A program made the position numbers and the translations under genes. A DNA stretch of 64,000 bases from Plasmodium malariae (Eukaryota > Apicomplexa > Aconoidasida > Haemosporida > Plasmodiidae), in contig NC_041784.1 of assembly GCF_900090045.1 (NCBI RefSeq), forward strand, positions 1,185,501 to 1,249,500. The letters are read 5' to 3'. Positions 25,401 to 37,683 of the stretch are shown here, one piece after another. The notes below the pieces were generated by a model, which saw only the letters and a program-made list of their open reading frames with translations, made no database searches and was not told the origin of the DNA. Position 1 is the first letter of the stretch, and the number at the start of each line of letters is the position of its first letter.

Positions 25401-26476
25401 AGCATATCATTTCTTTGATAGCACACATTGTTATTTATAAAATTATTTTGTTTTATGTTATTATGTGTCATAAAATTTAGGTCTTTGTTATTTGGCTTCA
25501 CATCATTACTGCTAATACTGTTGCTGTTGATGTTGCTGTTATTATTACTATTATTATTGTTATTACTATTACTATTATTATTATTATTATTATTACTACT
25601 ACTACTATTATTATTATTACCACTGCTATTACTGCTGCCACCATGCACGGCGGACTTCATATTTGCCATAAGCGCATTGGAACTGATATCTTGAAGGGGT
25701 GAATAATTATTCATGGTGCTATATCTATTTACAACATTATTATTTAAAAGATGATGATTCATTGAATTCATGGAAATATTGTTCATATTATATGACGATA
25801 AAAATGATTTTTGGTAAGAGTCGTGCAACCCCCCACCTCCATTTTTGATTATTCCTATCTGCTGCCTCATCTGCATATTCTGCTCGTTATTATTTAATAA
25901 ACTATTCGTTATACTAATGGTCGTGTCATTATTCGACATGCCATTATTAAAAGTGTTGTTCTTTGACAAGTTCACGTTGCTCATATTCGTAGAATTGCTC
26001 AAGTACACGGGGGGGCACATCACGTTACTACTACTAGTGTTGTTCATATTGTTATTCATATTGTTAATGATACTGGCATTACTGTGGTTATTACTACTAT
26101 TATTATTAACTTGGTTCAAGTAATTTGGTGTAACATTTTTCATATTGGAATGTTCGATATCCACAATACTGTTATAATGCCCTGTATCTCTCCCTACATT
26201 TACATTCATATTGTTACTGCTGATGTTCAAGCTGCTGTTCACGCTACTGTTACTGCCGTTGTTACTGTTGCTGCTCATGGTGTTCACCGAGTTTGATATA
26301 TTTTCAAGCGACTTGGTGTTTTTATTTGGACTCAAAATTACCAAATTTTTTACTGATGTATTAATTCCATCAACCGTTGATTCACTAGTTGAAAAATTTG
26401 ACATTAAATTATTACTGTTTTTGTTATCATTCAATACATTATCATTTTGGCAATTATTATGTGCAAAATTATCCAT
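16005..26476 (-). CDS. CHD1: chromodomain-helicase-DNA-binding protein 1 (CHD1), reading frame interrupted
   Basis: An ATP-dependent nucleosome remodeller acting in the nucleus. The 5' part (26476 to about 22841) is a 1,211-residue Asn/Ser/Met-rich region. The 3' part, open from about 22937 to 16005, has in order: two chromodomains (VEFLIKWIGKSHIHNFF and LFLVKWMSCAYDQC), the SNF2 ATPase with ADEMGLGKT (about 21515), DEAH (about 21185) and ARAHRIGQ, a SANT-like helical region (AWSKEDDENLIKGVYVYGFG), and at the C terminus the CHCT/DUF4208 helical domain with WEYVSKFM. Tandem chromodomains plus CHCT separate CHD1 from ISWI. Total span is about 3,490 codons. The two parts are in different frames (one base missing or two extra) and overlap in the A-rich stretch 22855-22935; a homopolymer error or a missed intron is likelier than a broken gene, since the ATPase is intact. 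Confidence 0.9.
25010..25160 (-). repeat. 18-bp tandem repeat encoding SNNIGG in CHD1
   Basis: Eight near-perfect copies of an 18-bp unit encode a Ser-Asn-Asn-Ile-Gly-Gly hexapeptide array in the N-terminal low-complexity part of CHD1. Units differ only at silent positions (ATG/ATA-type changes read on the plus strand), which suggests recent expansion by slippage. Confidence 0.9.
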
Positions 26477-26525
26477 CCTTTTTTTGTAAATATGCTAAGG
26501 CCAAACAAGTGCATCACACGCGCTC

Positions 26526-26571
<46 letters not shown>

Positions 26572-27060
26572 GTCGTAATATATACGTAGTTATACACTCG
26601 TATCTATACACACTTATCTATACACATGTATCTGCACCCAAGTATACATACATACATACATACATACGTATTTGTATATATTTATTTATACTTTTCTTTT
26701 TCGCTTTAGTTTTCACTTATCGCATACCTTTTCACCACCTGTCTATTTGCCACCACTTCTCCTACTTTTACTTCTCCTGCTTCTCCCACCTTTATTTCGC
26801 CTTAATAAGTTTTGGTCTTCTTCTCCCCAGTTTCGCTTCCTTCCCTTCTTTCTGTTTACGATTATTTATTTTTATTTGTAAATATGGTATTATAATTCTC
26901 TTAATTATTCAAAAAATTGGACTTAAAAATCTTTTTAAGTAGGATAGAACAATTTAATTTAATATTTATATTACATTTATATTTTGTAATGTAAATATTA
27001 TACATATCAATTTTTGATAATGGTTACAGAACGACAAAATGAAAAACTGAAAAAAAAACA
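26477..27060. promoter_or_regulatory. 5' flank of CHD1
   Basis: Contains a long (TA)n tract at about 26530-26568 and TACA/CATA repeats at 26645-26668, followed by T/C-rich DNA. This is the presumed CHD1 promoter and 5' UTR. The plus-strand frame 26672-26881 is a poly-Leu/Phe shadow of pyrimidine-rich DNA. Confidence 0.4.
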
Positions 27061-27084
27061 TATAAAAAATAAAACATATATAAG

Positions 27085-27580
27085 TATACACATATGTATG
27101 CACAAATATGTAATCATATATATGTAAGTATAAATATGTAATCATATATATGTACGCATAAATATGTAATCATATATATGTACGCATAAATATGTAATCA
27201 TAAATATGTACGCATAAATATGTAATCATAAATATGTACGCATAAATATGTAATCATAAATATGTAAACATAAATATGTAATCATATATATGTAACTCAT
27301 AAATATGTAATCATAAATATGTACGCATAAATATGTAATCATATATATGTAACTCAAAAATATGTAATCATATATATGTACGCATAAATATGTAATCATA
27401 TATATGTACGCATAAATATGTAATCATATATATGTAATCATATATATGTACTCATAAATATGTAATCATATATATGTACGCATAAATATGTAATCATATA
27501 TATGTAAGTATAAATATGTAATCATATATATGTACTCATAAATATGTAATCATATATATGTACGCATAAATATGTATGTA
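27085..27580. repeat. 28-bp AT-rich tandem array
   Basis: Roughly 17 diverged copies of a unit like TATATATGTACGCATAAATATGTAATCA, with variants in the GTACGC/GTAAGT/GTAACTC segment. It forms the left edge of the 26.9-34.2 kb AT-rich block. Confidence 0.85.
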
Positions 27581-27993
27581 CGTATATGTTTCACTCTACG
27601 TACTTTATTTTTCTTAAAAAATAAATACAACGATATATTCTCTCTAAATTTTTCACAAAATAATTGTTTCATACATACTCGTTACAAACGATACGAAAAT
27701 ATATGCACCTAAGCATTTAAAGTATAATTATAAACATTCTTTAATGTAATAACGCATATTTTATTATGTTCCGTATATAAGTGTACAATTCATATAAATA
27801 GTAAAATACCACAAAAATGAGCTACTCTAATTAACAATGATACAAAGGTAGAAACAATGCATAATAATATGTATATATACAAATATATACATACATAAAC
27901 ATATACATTTATATACTAGTAAACTTCACGGTACTGTCATATGCAAATCAAAAATTGCGAAAAAGGGTAAAATAATATTCTTCTATAATTATA

Positions 27994-28202
27994 ATGCATA
28001 ATTTATTCATTACTATAAAAACAGCTCATTATATAAGTATATATGTAATGTATATAAACAATCATGACAAGTGTTATTATATAATACAAGCATTTATTGA
28101 ATTGGAAAATAAAGATATAGTTTTTATTGCACTACATGAAAAATATACAAGCGGAGCATACAACTATGAAAAAAAAAATATATATAATACGCATAAATAT
28201 AG
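27994..28202 (+). other. candidate exon in AT-rich block
   Basis: ATG at 27994 opens 69 codons including the ordinary-looking stretch AFIELENKDIVFIALHEKYT and ends exactly at a consensus GTAAGA donor. No convincing downstream exon was found, and the opposite strand also has a poly(T)-CATAG acceptor with a short open frame. Low confidence. Confidence 0.3.
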
Positions 28203-28803
28203 GTAAGAAATGTATTTGTACATAAATATATGTATAAATATTTATATATATATATATATGTGGCTAACACAACTGTACATCCACAAAACACACACAATAA
28301 TATGAACGTGAAAATTACAATATATTAAATAGAAATAAGCATAAACAAATTATTCTTATTTTGTTAATTAAATTTAATTCCTTTTTTTTTTTTTTTTAAA
28401 TAAATGAATTTATATACGTGGGGAAAGGTGAACAAACACTCTAATAAATATAAAATAAAAATTAATTACCTATATGTAAATAAATATACATGTTTATAAA
28501 TATGTATATATATAAATAAATGCTTATAAATATATAAGCATATAAATATATATGTAAATAAATATACATATACAAAAATATATGTATATAATATATATAT
28601 ATATTTATACGTGCTCATGTGTATACTTCAACATCAATCATGCATTACATTTAAGCATGTCTAAACTTATAAATACATAAATGACAATGAATCATATATA
28701 TGCATATAAATATGTGTCTATTAAATATGTACAACTCATTGAAAAAATGGGTTTATTGTAAAAAAAAAAAAGGGAAAAAGAAATTTTATATAAATTTACA
28801 TCC

Positions 28804-28866
<63 letters not shown>

Positions 28867-29037
28867 CATACATATAAATTAAATAATAATATACATATAT
28901 TTTACATATGTATATGCAATTTTTAATATTAATATAACTATATTATAAATGTACACATATGTAAACAATATATATATATATATATATATAAATGCATATA
29001 TACACATATATAAGTAAATACACATGTGCGTACATAA

Positions 29038-29072
<35 letters not shown>

Positions 29073-29139
29073 AATACGTATATAAATACACATGAATATA
29101 TATTTTTTACTCTCAACCTTTTTCTTATATTTTTTATAC

Positions 29140-29250
29140 CTTAAAATATTCGTCTGCGTGAAACATACAAGCTTCAAAAAATTTCTTAATATACTGCCGT
29201 AAATTTCGTTCTTTTCAATATAATATAGCGTGTTTATGCACCAGTTAATA
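29140..29250 (-). other. candidate exon (minus strand)
   Basis: Follows TTTCATTACAG, is open for 36 codons (INWCINTLYYIEKNEIYGSI, then a hydrophobic/basic run) and ends at GTATAA. Its base composition is clearly richer in G and C than the hundreds of bases on each side. Phase is one base in, two bases out. Confidence 0.35.
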
Positions 29251-29626
29251 CTGTAATGAAATTTTTTTTTTCTGATAGTATAAATTTTTTTTTTCTCATT
29301 TGCACTTCGTTAATTTTGCTTTAACTCATTATATATACGCGCAAAGATATATGTACATATAATTGTTAAAACGTTGAAAATTGTAATATATACTGTATAT
29401 ATATAAATATAACTTAAATATAAATAAACATAATGTACATATAAAAACACATATGAATGTATAAAAAACTCCTTTCCTGTATTTGTTGTTTTTGTTAATT
29501 TCTTTTATTTTTTTTTTTTTTGTCCAAAATTTCCTTATTTTATATACTACATATACATAATATATATATACGTATAAATGTATATAAATATATATAAATA
29601 TGTACTGTATACGTATAAGTGTATAA

Positions 29627-29683
<57 letters not shown>

Positions 29684-30089
29684 CCCTTATGAATGCATAA
29701 ATAATTTAATATATTTGCGTGCGTGCAAATTTATAATAAATTATTGTGTGCAGGAAATAATCTCAAAAAAAATTCACTTTTTTATGAACTGTTAAGTATT
29801 CACAAAAAAAATAAATAAATAAATAAACAAAAATAAAAATAAAAAATAATATTAAAATTAAATTTAAAAAAAAATATAAAATTGTAATTTTATAAATTGT
29901 AAATTTCATAAATTGTGAATTTCATGAATTATAAATTAAAAAAAAAATAAATTAAAAAATGAAATCACCTAAATTAATAAAATGAATATGGAATATGCAA
30001 GAAAAACATATAAAGCTAGCAGACATACTACTTATTAAAAATAAATGTGTGTGCATATAGTTTTGACATACACTTCTTATGATACATGT

Positions 30090-30142
<53 letters not shown>

Positions 30143-30177
30143 CACTACCTAGGTTGTTATATATTACTAAAAGTTAC

Positions 30178-30281
30178 AATAAATGTATGTTTTAATATTG
30201 TCTCTTTCCTTTTTTTCTGAATTACTATACAATATATACATAATTCATATGTCAAACGTACAAGTTGAAATACAACATATA
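30178..30281 (-). other. candidate exon (minus strand), membrane-like
   Basis: Follows TTTTTTTAATAG, open for 34 codons containing FQLVRLTYELCIYCIV and then a basic QKKRKETILKHTF, ending at a GTAACT donor. A transmembrane-like segment followed by positive residues. Only one of three frames is open. Confidence 0.3.
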
Positions 30282-31917
30282 CTATTAAAAAAAATAAAAT
30301 AAAAAATATCACATATATGTATATATGTATATACAATTATACATGCGCGTTAACACGAAAAATAGGTTTAGTAATGGATGCTTCAAAATGTAATTCCAAA
30401 CAATATAATTAGAAAAATATATATACATATATATATGCATACATATTATATATATGTATATATATTTATATATTATATATATTTCAAAACTTCACAATTT
30501 TGGGCTTTATTATTATTAATAGTACTTTTTGTATTAAAATACAAGCATAAATGTCTTAACATAACACGTAGACATACTCTACTACGCAATTAGTACAATT
30601 AAATATACAAGTGTAGTGTACTCGTGTACATGCGTATGTATGTATAATTATTATGTATATTTATAAAAATATAAATAAATAAATATATATACATATACAT
30701 ATACATATAAATACATAAGCATATGCAAACATGTATTGGTAAATAAATAAACGTATAATCATAGTGTTTCCTCAAAAACATGTACTTAAAATTTTTTGCA
30801 ATAAACAAAATTTTCTACAAAATCAGACAATATAACATTTTCGACATTTAGCGTTTCTTACATTTCGCTATTTAAAAAAAAAAAAAAAAAAAAATTCTTA
30901 CGTATCTGTCTTATTCAGGAAATAAAAAAATACTATATCTCATTAAAAATAAATATATTCACAAAAGCTTCTATAAATTTCCGTGTAAAAATAAATAAAT
31001 ATACATATATATACAACTATAAAAATATATAATATAAACATATATATAAATATTCATAAACATATATTATATAATGCAATAATGCTTATATTTTATATAT
31101 TTATAAATATATAGAAACGAAATGGATGAACTAAAAACATACAAAGAAATATAGATTAAATGGAAAAAAGTATATGAAAAAATATGTACTGGTAAAATTC
31201 TAAAACATTATATATTACTCCAAATTTTTTTTTTGGGTTTAAAAAAAGTTTTTCACCAATATATAAAAAGTTTACATATATACATCCATTATATACATTT
31301 ATATATATGTATATATATATATATATACAATATGTATGTATTAAAAAAATTGACCTCAATGATAAAAAAAAAAAATATGAAATATTATAATTAAAATTTT
31401 TTAATACTAAAGAGAATCAATTTTGCTGAATTATATGAAAATGCAAAGAAAAATATATTAAAAAAGAATAAGTATGTATAATGAATAATATATATAAATG
31501 GGAATAAATACATACTAAGATGTGAAAATTTTTATTAATAAACGTAAATTTTGAAGTTACTCAAACATTTATGCTTATGTATATATATATATAATATAAT
31601 ATAATATAATAGAAAAGTACATTATATTTTTCACTACTTTTATGGGTATAAATACGATAATATTTTTTTTTTGAGCATGCGTAAAAAAGAATTTAAGATT
31701 ATTTGGGGTATGCTAAAAAAATTTCATTTTTACGTTCAAAAACGACAATCTTTGCTTTCGAAGAAAATATACTATTTTTTCCTTTTCACGTTGGTTATAA
31801 GAAACATAAATAATATATTTATGTATGTATTATTTATGTATATATATGCAAGAGCTTATGTGCATTTTTTATTTTAAATGGTATAAATCTCTTCTATACG
31901 TTGAAAATTCAATATAT

Positions 31918-31948
<31 letters not shown>

Positions 31949-32789
31949 TTTATGTACGTTAAAAAAATATAACTTGGGGTTCACATCTACAAAAATTTTT
32001 TATTTTTTTTCTTTTATTTTTCTATTGATTTTAATTTGAATTCTTTTTCATTTTTTTTTTTTTTTCACAAATTTTTTTTTAAGTATTCTTATTTTCAATT
32101 TTTTTTTTTATTTGTTTTTCCAATTCATTTTGAAAAAATTGTAATTTAATTGTTTTTTATTTCTTTGAAATTACTATTTATGTAAAAATTTTTACAATAT
32201 TTTTAATTTATTTAATAGTTTATGATGTATCATTTCTATGTTATTTTGTATTTAAAATTCTTTTTTTGAAATATTTTTCAAAATTTTTAAGTTTTTCGTA
32301 CCTTAAAACAGGGTTAATTGTTTTTTTACAAGTAAAAAATTTACCTTTAACCGTCTTTATTTTTTCTGAATTAAAATGTTTTATTTATTTTTATTACTAG
32401 CACAATGCATAAATATATAAGCCCATATATAAATATATTTATATTTGTGTATTGTTTTTTACGAAAAAATATATGTAAAAAATTCACCTTATAGTTGAAT
32501 TTGTCTTATCCTTACACTATTTGAATGGATATTTTTGCTTATCATTAATAATATTAAAAAAAAATAATAATTTCATATAATATATTTTTTAGGTACTTAT
32601 AATCGTTATGTGCTGATATTAAACCCATAAGTAATATTTTATGTATATATATATATATATATATATATAAACCATTGTTTTTGTTAAAATTACGGTATCC
32701 GTTATTCTTGTCCCCTTAACACGTGTTCACTATAGTATATTTTTAAAACGAGTTTTTTTGTACACGCTTTTTCCAATTTTTAAGTATTT

Positions 32790-32924
32790 TTATTTTTTTC
32801 TGAGCTGTTCATACTTCTTCTCTAATTGTTTCTTTGCTATTTTATTAGCATATTTTACCGTATAAAAAGGAAAAAGAGGATTCAGATTGTATGATAATTT
32901 AAAAAAAGAAAAGAAAAGGTAGTA
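32790..32924 (-). other. candidate terminal exon of a membrane protein
   Basis: Begins after AAATTAG and reads 44 codons to TAA. The C-terminal half, VKYANKIAKKQLEKKYEQLR plus KK, is a convincing basic helix, following a hydrophobic start. Upstream exons were not identified. A possible separate start (MGLISAHNDY, 32597-32628, GTACCT donor) lies just downstream on the same strand. Confidence 0.35.
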
Positions 32925-34563
32925 CTAATTTATGTGTTATATATACATATATATATATGTGCCATTAACGTATTATAAATGCATATATATAGAGCTTTAA
33001 CAATGTTGTATCGTTATGAAACTATTTCCATGTAGGATTTTTTGTTTTTCTCTTTTCGCGTAACAAATGTTCGTTTGCATTTTGTAACCATTTAGCTTCA
33101 GAATGTCTCAGCGTTATAATATAATACTATATTTAAAAAAAAAAAATTCCGTTAAGGCATAATTTCATTTCTCGTCATAAGTAAAAGAACAATTCTTTTT
33201 TTTGATTAAAAAACATGTAGGAAAAAAAAAAAATAATAATAATAATAATAAGCATATATATGTATATATACATACAAAACAATGTAACATTGTATGTGGT
33301 ACGCTCACATATTAAGCCGAAATAATACATAGTATAAATTATATTACCTACATATGCTCATATTCTATGTCTATATTATGTATATATATATTTGTGAACA
33401 ATTGAAAAATTAAAATTGTTTACAGTATTTTAGTTCTCAGTTTTAAAATAAATATATAATCAGAAGGGAAAGTTTTTCTTGTTCTCTTGAAAATTATATA
33501 TATATATATATATATGTATGCAATTACCTCTTCTCCACCCAAAAAATAGCAAAATTAAATGAAATAAAAAAACATATTTTAAAAATAATCAGTATTTTAT
33601 TATATATTATTGTTTTTCGTCCTGTCGTCATTTTGTTTAACCTTTTTTTTTTTTTTTTTTGAAAATTATACGGTAAAGGGAACTTTATTAAGCGTTAAGT
33701 CATTTGGATATAAGAAGGATTAATTATATAATAATGGTGTACTTTTACTACACACTTTCAATGTTTATATCTACTAGCACACACATATACGTATATATTT
33801 TTGTGTGTATCGTAAAAATATGAATTTGCAGAAAAGAAAGGGCAATTTTAAGATTGCTTTTTCTTGAACGTTTATGTAATCTGAATGTTTTATTCATACA
33901 TACATACGAATGTACAAATATATATATGTATTAAAACAATAAAATAAAAATAAAGACGTTTGAAAATACATTTTGAGGTTTAATTAATTTGTAATTTCGT
34001 TATCATATTTCTCCTTGATACGCACAATAAATTGAAGCTAACTCGTTAGAAGTTTTAAAGTAATTTATAATGCAAATTGCAATATTCTTATTATGTAAGA
34101 AAAGTAGTTCGGTTGTGTTCTTTAAATAATTTCATATTTTTGTTTCTTCATCCTCTTTCCCCACACAGTTAATATTTCCGCGTTGGGTATGCACTTATGT
34201 AAGGGCAGAAATACACACATATATTCGCATTTACATGAAATATTACATTTCTATTTATTCGTAAATTGGCAAGTTATAATGTTCTTCTTAAACTTCAGTT
34301 TGTATGCAGCTTCTACATTATTGTTAAATTTCTCTCCCTGTTGAATATTTGACCATTTTTCTGATGACACAAAATAGCTAGAAAAAAAAAAAAAAAAAAA
34401 AAAATAGGAACGGCAACATGAGCAGGAGTAAAAATTTGTTCTTATTTTATTTTCATTCTTCAATTTTTGTGGATATTTTTTCTTTTTCTGAATTGTTAAT
34501 AATGAGGTGTATTCAGTAAAGAAGTATTTTTTTTCCTTTTTTTTTTTTTTTTTTTTTTGAACA

Positions 34564-36198
34564 ATGAAAAGAAGCATACTTCTTCTAATATACTTTTATT
34601 TGATTTTTACGAGAATTAAATGTGAATGCTTAAAAATAAATAAAATAACATGGAAACACCATTTTTGTGTAACAAACAAACCGTATTTTTGCACAACAAG
34701 CAAATCGTATTTTTGTGTAACGAGCAAACCGAATTTCTGCACAATAAGCAAAAGTGATAGAAAAAGGTCAGAATCATCTGAAAAGAGTCTGATTCATAAT
34801 AAAAACAATGATAAAAATGATACAAAAAAATTAAGCGAAAATAAAAAGGAAAAGAAATTTCTACATTTTAGGAATAATAAAAAAGTGTCAGTTAACCCAT
34901 TATTTGATTCACTATGTAGAAGTGTAAGTGTTAGTGAAACGTGCTTATATAATGTGCAAAATTTTTTTAATGAAGTAAATTACAACAATCTTAAAAATAA
35001 GAATCTAGATGATAATAATTTGTTCTGTGGTATATTATATGGTAAATATGAAGAAAATAATGAGATAGTTAAAATCGAAAATGTATTTTTTTCTATGAAC
35101 AATAAGTCAGAACAGAACTATGATGTGAATTATCTACTATATAGTGAAGACAGAAAGAGAGCTGATTTGCTAGCTAAGATGTTAGGTTTGGAAGTTGTTG
35201 GTTTCCTTTATGCTTATCCTGACATTGGTATAGACATCAGTATGTCTAATAAAAAAAAAAAGAATTTTATTAAATTAAATAAGAAAATGAAAATGCTTAA
35301 TTATGAAGATAATGAACTGTTCATACCTATGGGAGGAAAGGAAGTTTTATTATCCTTAATGGTTATGAAAGAAGTTTTAAATAAACCAAAGGTGGGTGAT
35401 AAACTAAAGGAAGGCGGGGAGTTACATCAACATGAAAAGGTAAGAAATGAAAAGCATAGTAGCAGCACTAATGAACATACTATCATTTCTGCAATTGGGG
35501 TGAAAAGAAAAAAGGGAATGTATGATGACAACACAACAAATGAACATGATAAAAAGCAGAAAAGTTTGAAAAAAAAAAAAATACCTAATGCTTATGTAAA
35601 ACCGTTTATCACTCTAACTGTTGGTATGAATAAAAATTCTGAGTCCATCATAGTAGAAGCTTATGAAATTAATTATGATTTGCTTAAATTAATAAATAAT
35701 GATATGATAAAAGATATGAGAAAACAAAATAGTATACTACAATTTGAGAAAAAAAACAATGAAAAAGAAATGAAAATAAAAAACTTTGATAGCGAAATAG
35801 ATATTATGAATGAGTTATATTTAAAATGTAAAGACAATGTCCTTATTAAAAAAATGGAGTTAAAAAAAATTGATGTTTTATTTTGTGTAAATAATGTACC
35901 TATATTTTCTCATAAAAGTAGTTATAATTACTTTTTCCCTTATCCTAGTAATACGAATTATTATAATATTTTACAAAAGTTTAATAACATGATAAAAACA
36001 TTACGTCATACAAAGGACATTGTTCATATTTTCAGGGATTTGAATTTTCTTTTTTTTTTAACCAATATTTTCTCCATTGAACATGATATGCCTCATATTT
36101 GTAAAGCCGTAAATAACCTGAACGATTCCACGAAAATACCTGATCAGTACATACAAATTTTGAAAAATTTGTCAAAAAACGCGAACTCTTTGGCTTGA
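34564..36198 (+). CDS. NPL4-like (MPN-domain) protein with secretory leader
   Basis: 544 residues. Residues 1-20 form a hydrophobic signal peptide (MKRSILLLIYFYLIFTRIKC), followed by a basic, Cys/Thr/Ser/Lys leader with four imperfect octapeptides of the FCVTSKPN type (about residues 34-63) that looks like a transit peptide. From about 153 the sequence matches the NPL4 MPN-like domain: LFCGILYGKYE, then RADLLAKMLGLEVVGFLYAY at 199-218, a Lys-rich insert (about 285-345) and a helical C terminus. NPL4 with UFD1 is the substrate adaptor of CDC48. Secretory plus transit-like targeting suggests the symbiont-derived ERAD-like translocon (SELMA) around the apicoplast rather than the nuclear/cytosolic complex. 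No NPL4-type zinc finger is seen. The MPN metal site is absent, as is usual for NPL4. Targeting is inference. Confidence 0.68.
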   Translation: MKRSILLLIYFYLIFTRIKCECLKINKITWKHHFCVTNKPYFCTTSKSYFCVTSKPNFCTISKSDRKRSESSEKSLIHNKNNDKNDTKKLSENKKEKKFLHFRNNKKVSVNPLFDSLCRSVSVSETCLYNVQNFFNEVNYNNLKNKNLDDNNLFCGILYGKYEENNEIVKIENVFFSMNNKSEQNYDVNYLLYSEDRKRADLLAKMLGLEVVGFLYAYPDIGIDISMSNKKKKNFIKLNKKMKMLNYEDNELFIPMGGKEVLLSLMVMKEVLNKPKVGDKLKEGGELHQHEKVRNEKHSSSTNEHTIISAIGVKRKKGMYDDNTTNEHDKKQKSLKKKKIPNAYVKPFITLTVGMNKNSESIIVEAYEINYDLLKLINNDMIKDMRKQNSILQFEKKNNEKEMKIKNFDSEIDIMNELYLKCKDNVLIKKMELKKIDVLFCVNNVPIFSHKSSYNYFFPYPSNTNYYNILQKFNNMIKTLRHTKDIVHIFRDLNFLFFLTNIFSIEHDMPHICKAVNNLNDSTKIPDQYIQILKNLSKNANSLA

Positions 36199-37148
36199 AA
36201 AATAAAATAAAATAAAATAAATATATATATATATATATATATTACCTGTCATGCGATTCGATATAAATATATTATATGTGCATGAGCTTACGTTTTAACT
36301 AGCCAGTACGCACTGTTCATTCGTATATTCTTTTATTCTTTCATTCGTTCATCCGTTCACGCGTTCATCCGTTCAATCGTTCACCCGTTCATCCGTTCAA
36401 TCGTTCACCCGTTCATCCGTTCAATCGTTCACCCGTTCATCCGTTCAATCGTTCACCCGTACATCCATTCATTCATTTAACTATACAATTATTAATTTTT
36501 TTATTTAATTTTTTTTTTTTTTTTGTTACATTTATGACAGACAATCCTTGTGCCCTTGCGTAAAATCGAGTGTACATCATATGCTTATACATTATAAATT
36601 GATATCGTTTTAGATTTATTACATGCATTAAAAAGTAAAGAATTAATATATTTTTTCATTAAATCGTTTTATTTGTCTCAGTGGAAGTAATTTAGTACAT
36701 CTTATTAGTGCACATGTTAAATGTACTATTTTGTTTTGTCCCCAAATGTGGAGTTGTATGGCTATCTTCTCTATATTTTTTCACGTGATCTTTTGTATGT
36801 GCACATATATATAAATATATATGTATATACACACATACTTACACACATACATACCTACATATGTACTACATGCTTACCTGCTACTTAAGTCGTTAATTAT
36901 TTAGACCTTTTTCATTTTATTCGTGTTGGACATTTTTTCTATTTCCAAGTAGAGAGTTAAGTTTTATAACTCCCCTTCACTTACGTATAATTTGTTAATT
37001 TTTTAAAATAAAATATGTTCAAATAGCAATAGGTGTTGTTCAAAGAAAAGAAGATAACATATGCCTGTATATTAGCGGCATTAAATAAGTATCCATTTTT
37101 ATTTCTATTTGAATTAATTCGATTCATTGCATTTTATCGCCCTCATTA

Positions 37149-37182
<34 letters not shown>

Positions 37183-37683
37183 AAAGCATAAAACGTGAAA
37201 AATGTATGTATGTATGTATGTATGTACATATACGTCCATATGCATACAATGAAAAACAAAGTTTAAAACGGTAAAAAAGAACCACTTGCTGAACGTTAGT
37301 GCAAGGTATTACAACATAATTAGGGATATAAAAATGAGAAACAAAATGGGCGATAAACTGGCAGTAAATGGCAAAAAAAAATTATAATTTATATTTATAA
37401 ACATTTATTAAAAATTATTTTATAAAAAACACATTCTACTAAAAAAAAGAAAAAAGGGGGTGAAAGGATGATCATGTGCTACTTATATTGGATACACTGA
37501 ATATATAAAATAAAACAAAGTAATAATGAAGTAGAACAAGGTACTGTGTAGTAGCGCGGAGCACAAATGGCAGTCCTCACATCCGCGCTCATGTATATGT
37601 ATGTATATATACATATGTGCATGTGCTAACGAGCTCTCAGAGTAGAACCTTACGCAAATGAGGGGCTTCTGTAAGAAGAAAAA
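36199..37683. other. intergenic, convergent 3' ends, 24-bp repeat
   Basis: Lies between two convergent genes. At about 36345-36470 there are four to five copies of a 24-bp unit CCGTTCATCCGTTCAATCGTTCAC. The rest is poly(A/T) with a GTAT repeat at 37202-37226. No coding region is supported. Confidence 0.6.

Larger units (their letters stand above)
28205..34250. other. extremely AT-rich block, possible centromere or intron-rich gene
   Basis: About 6 kb dominated by A/T, with long (TA)n tracts at about 28807-28862, 29633-29668, 30094-30137, 31919-31948 and 32641-32669. Within it are islands of higher complexity that look like exons on the minus strand, listed separately, and one plus-strand open frame at 31677-31877 (MRKKEFKIIWGMLKKFHF...). 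Outside these islands I see nothing coding. Confidence 0.4.

Noticed and set aside
22841..26476. Separate Asn-rich gene upstream of CHD1
   Set aside because: Its frame overlaps the CHD1 frame with no intergenic space, ends by running off a poly-Lys tract, and CHD1 orthologues have long N-terminal extensions.
31671..31877. Minus-strand exon pair reading EKIVYFLRKQRLSFLN and HTPNNLKFFFTHAQKKN
   Set aside because: The intron between them would be only about 21 bases, too short to splice; the plus-strand open frame is the simpler reading.
34251..34577. Minus-strand ORF of 108 codons overlapping the NPL4-like start
   Set aside because: Runs through three poly(T)/poly(A) tracts and overlaps a well-supported gene.
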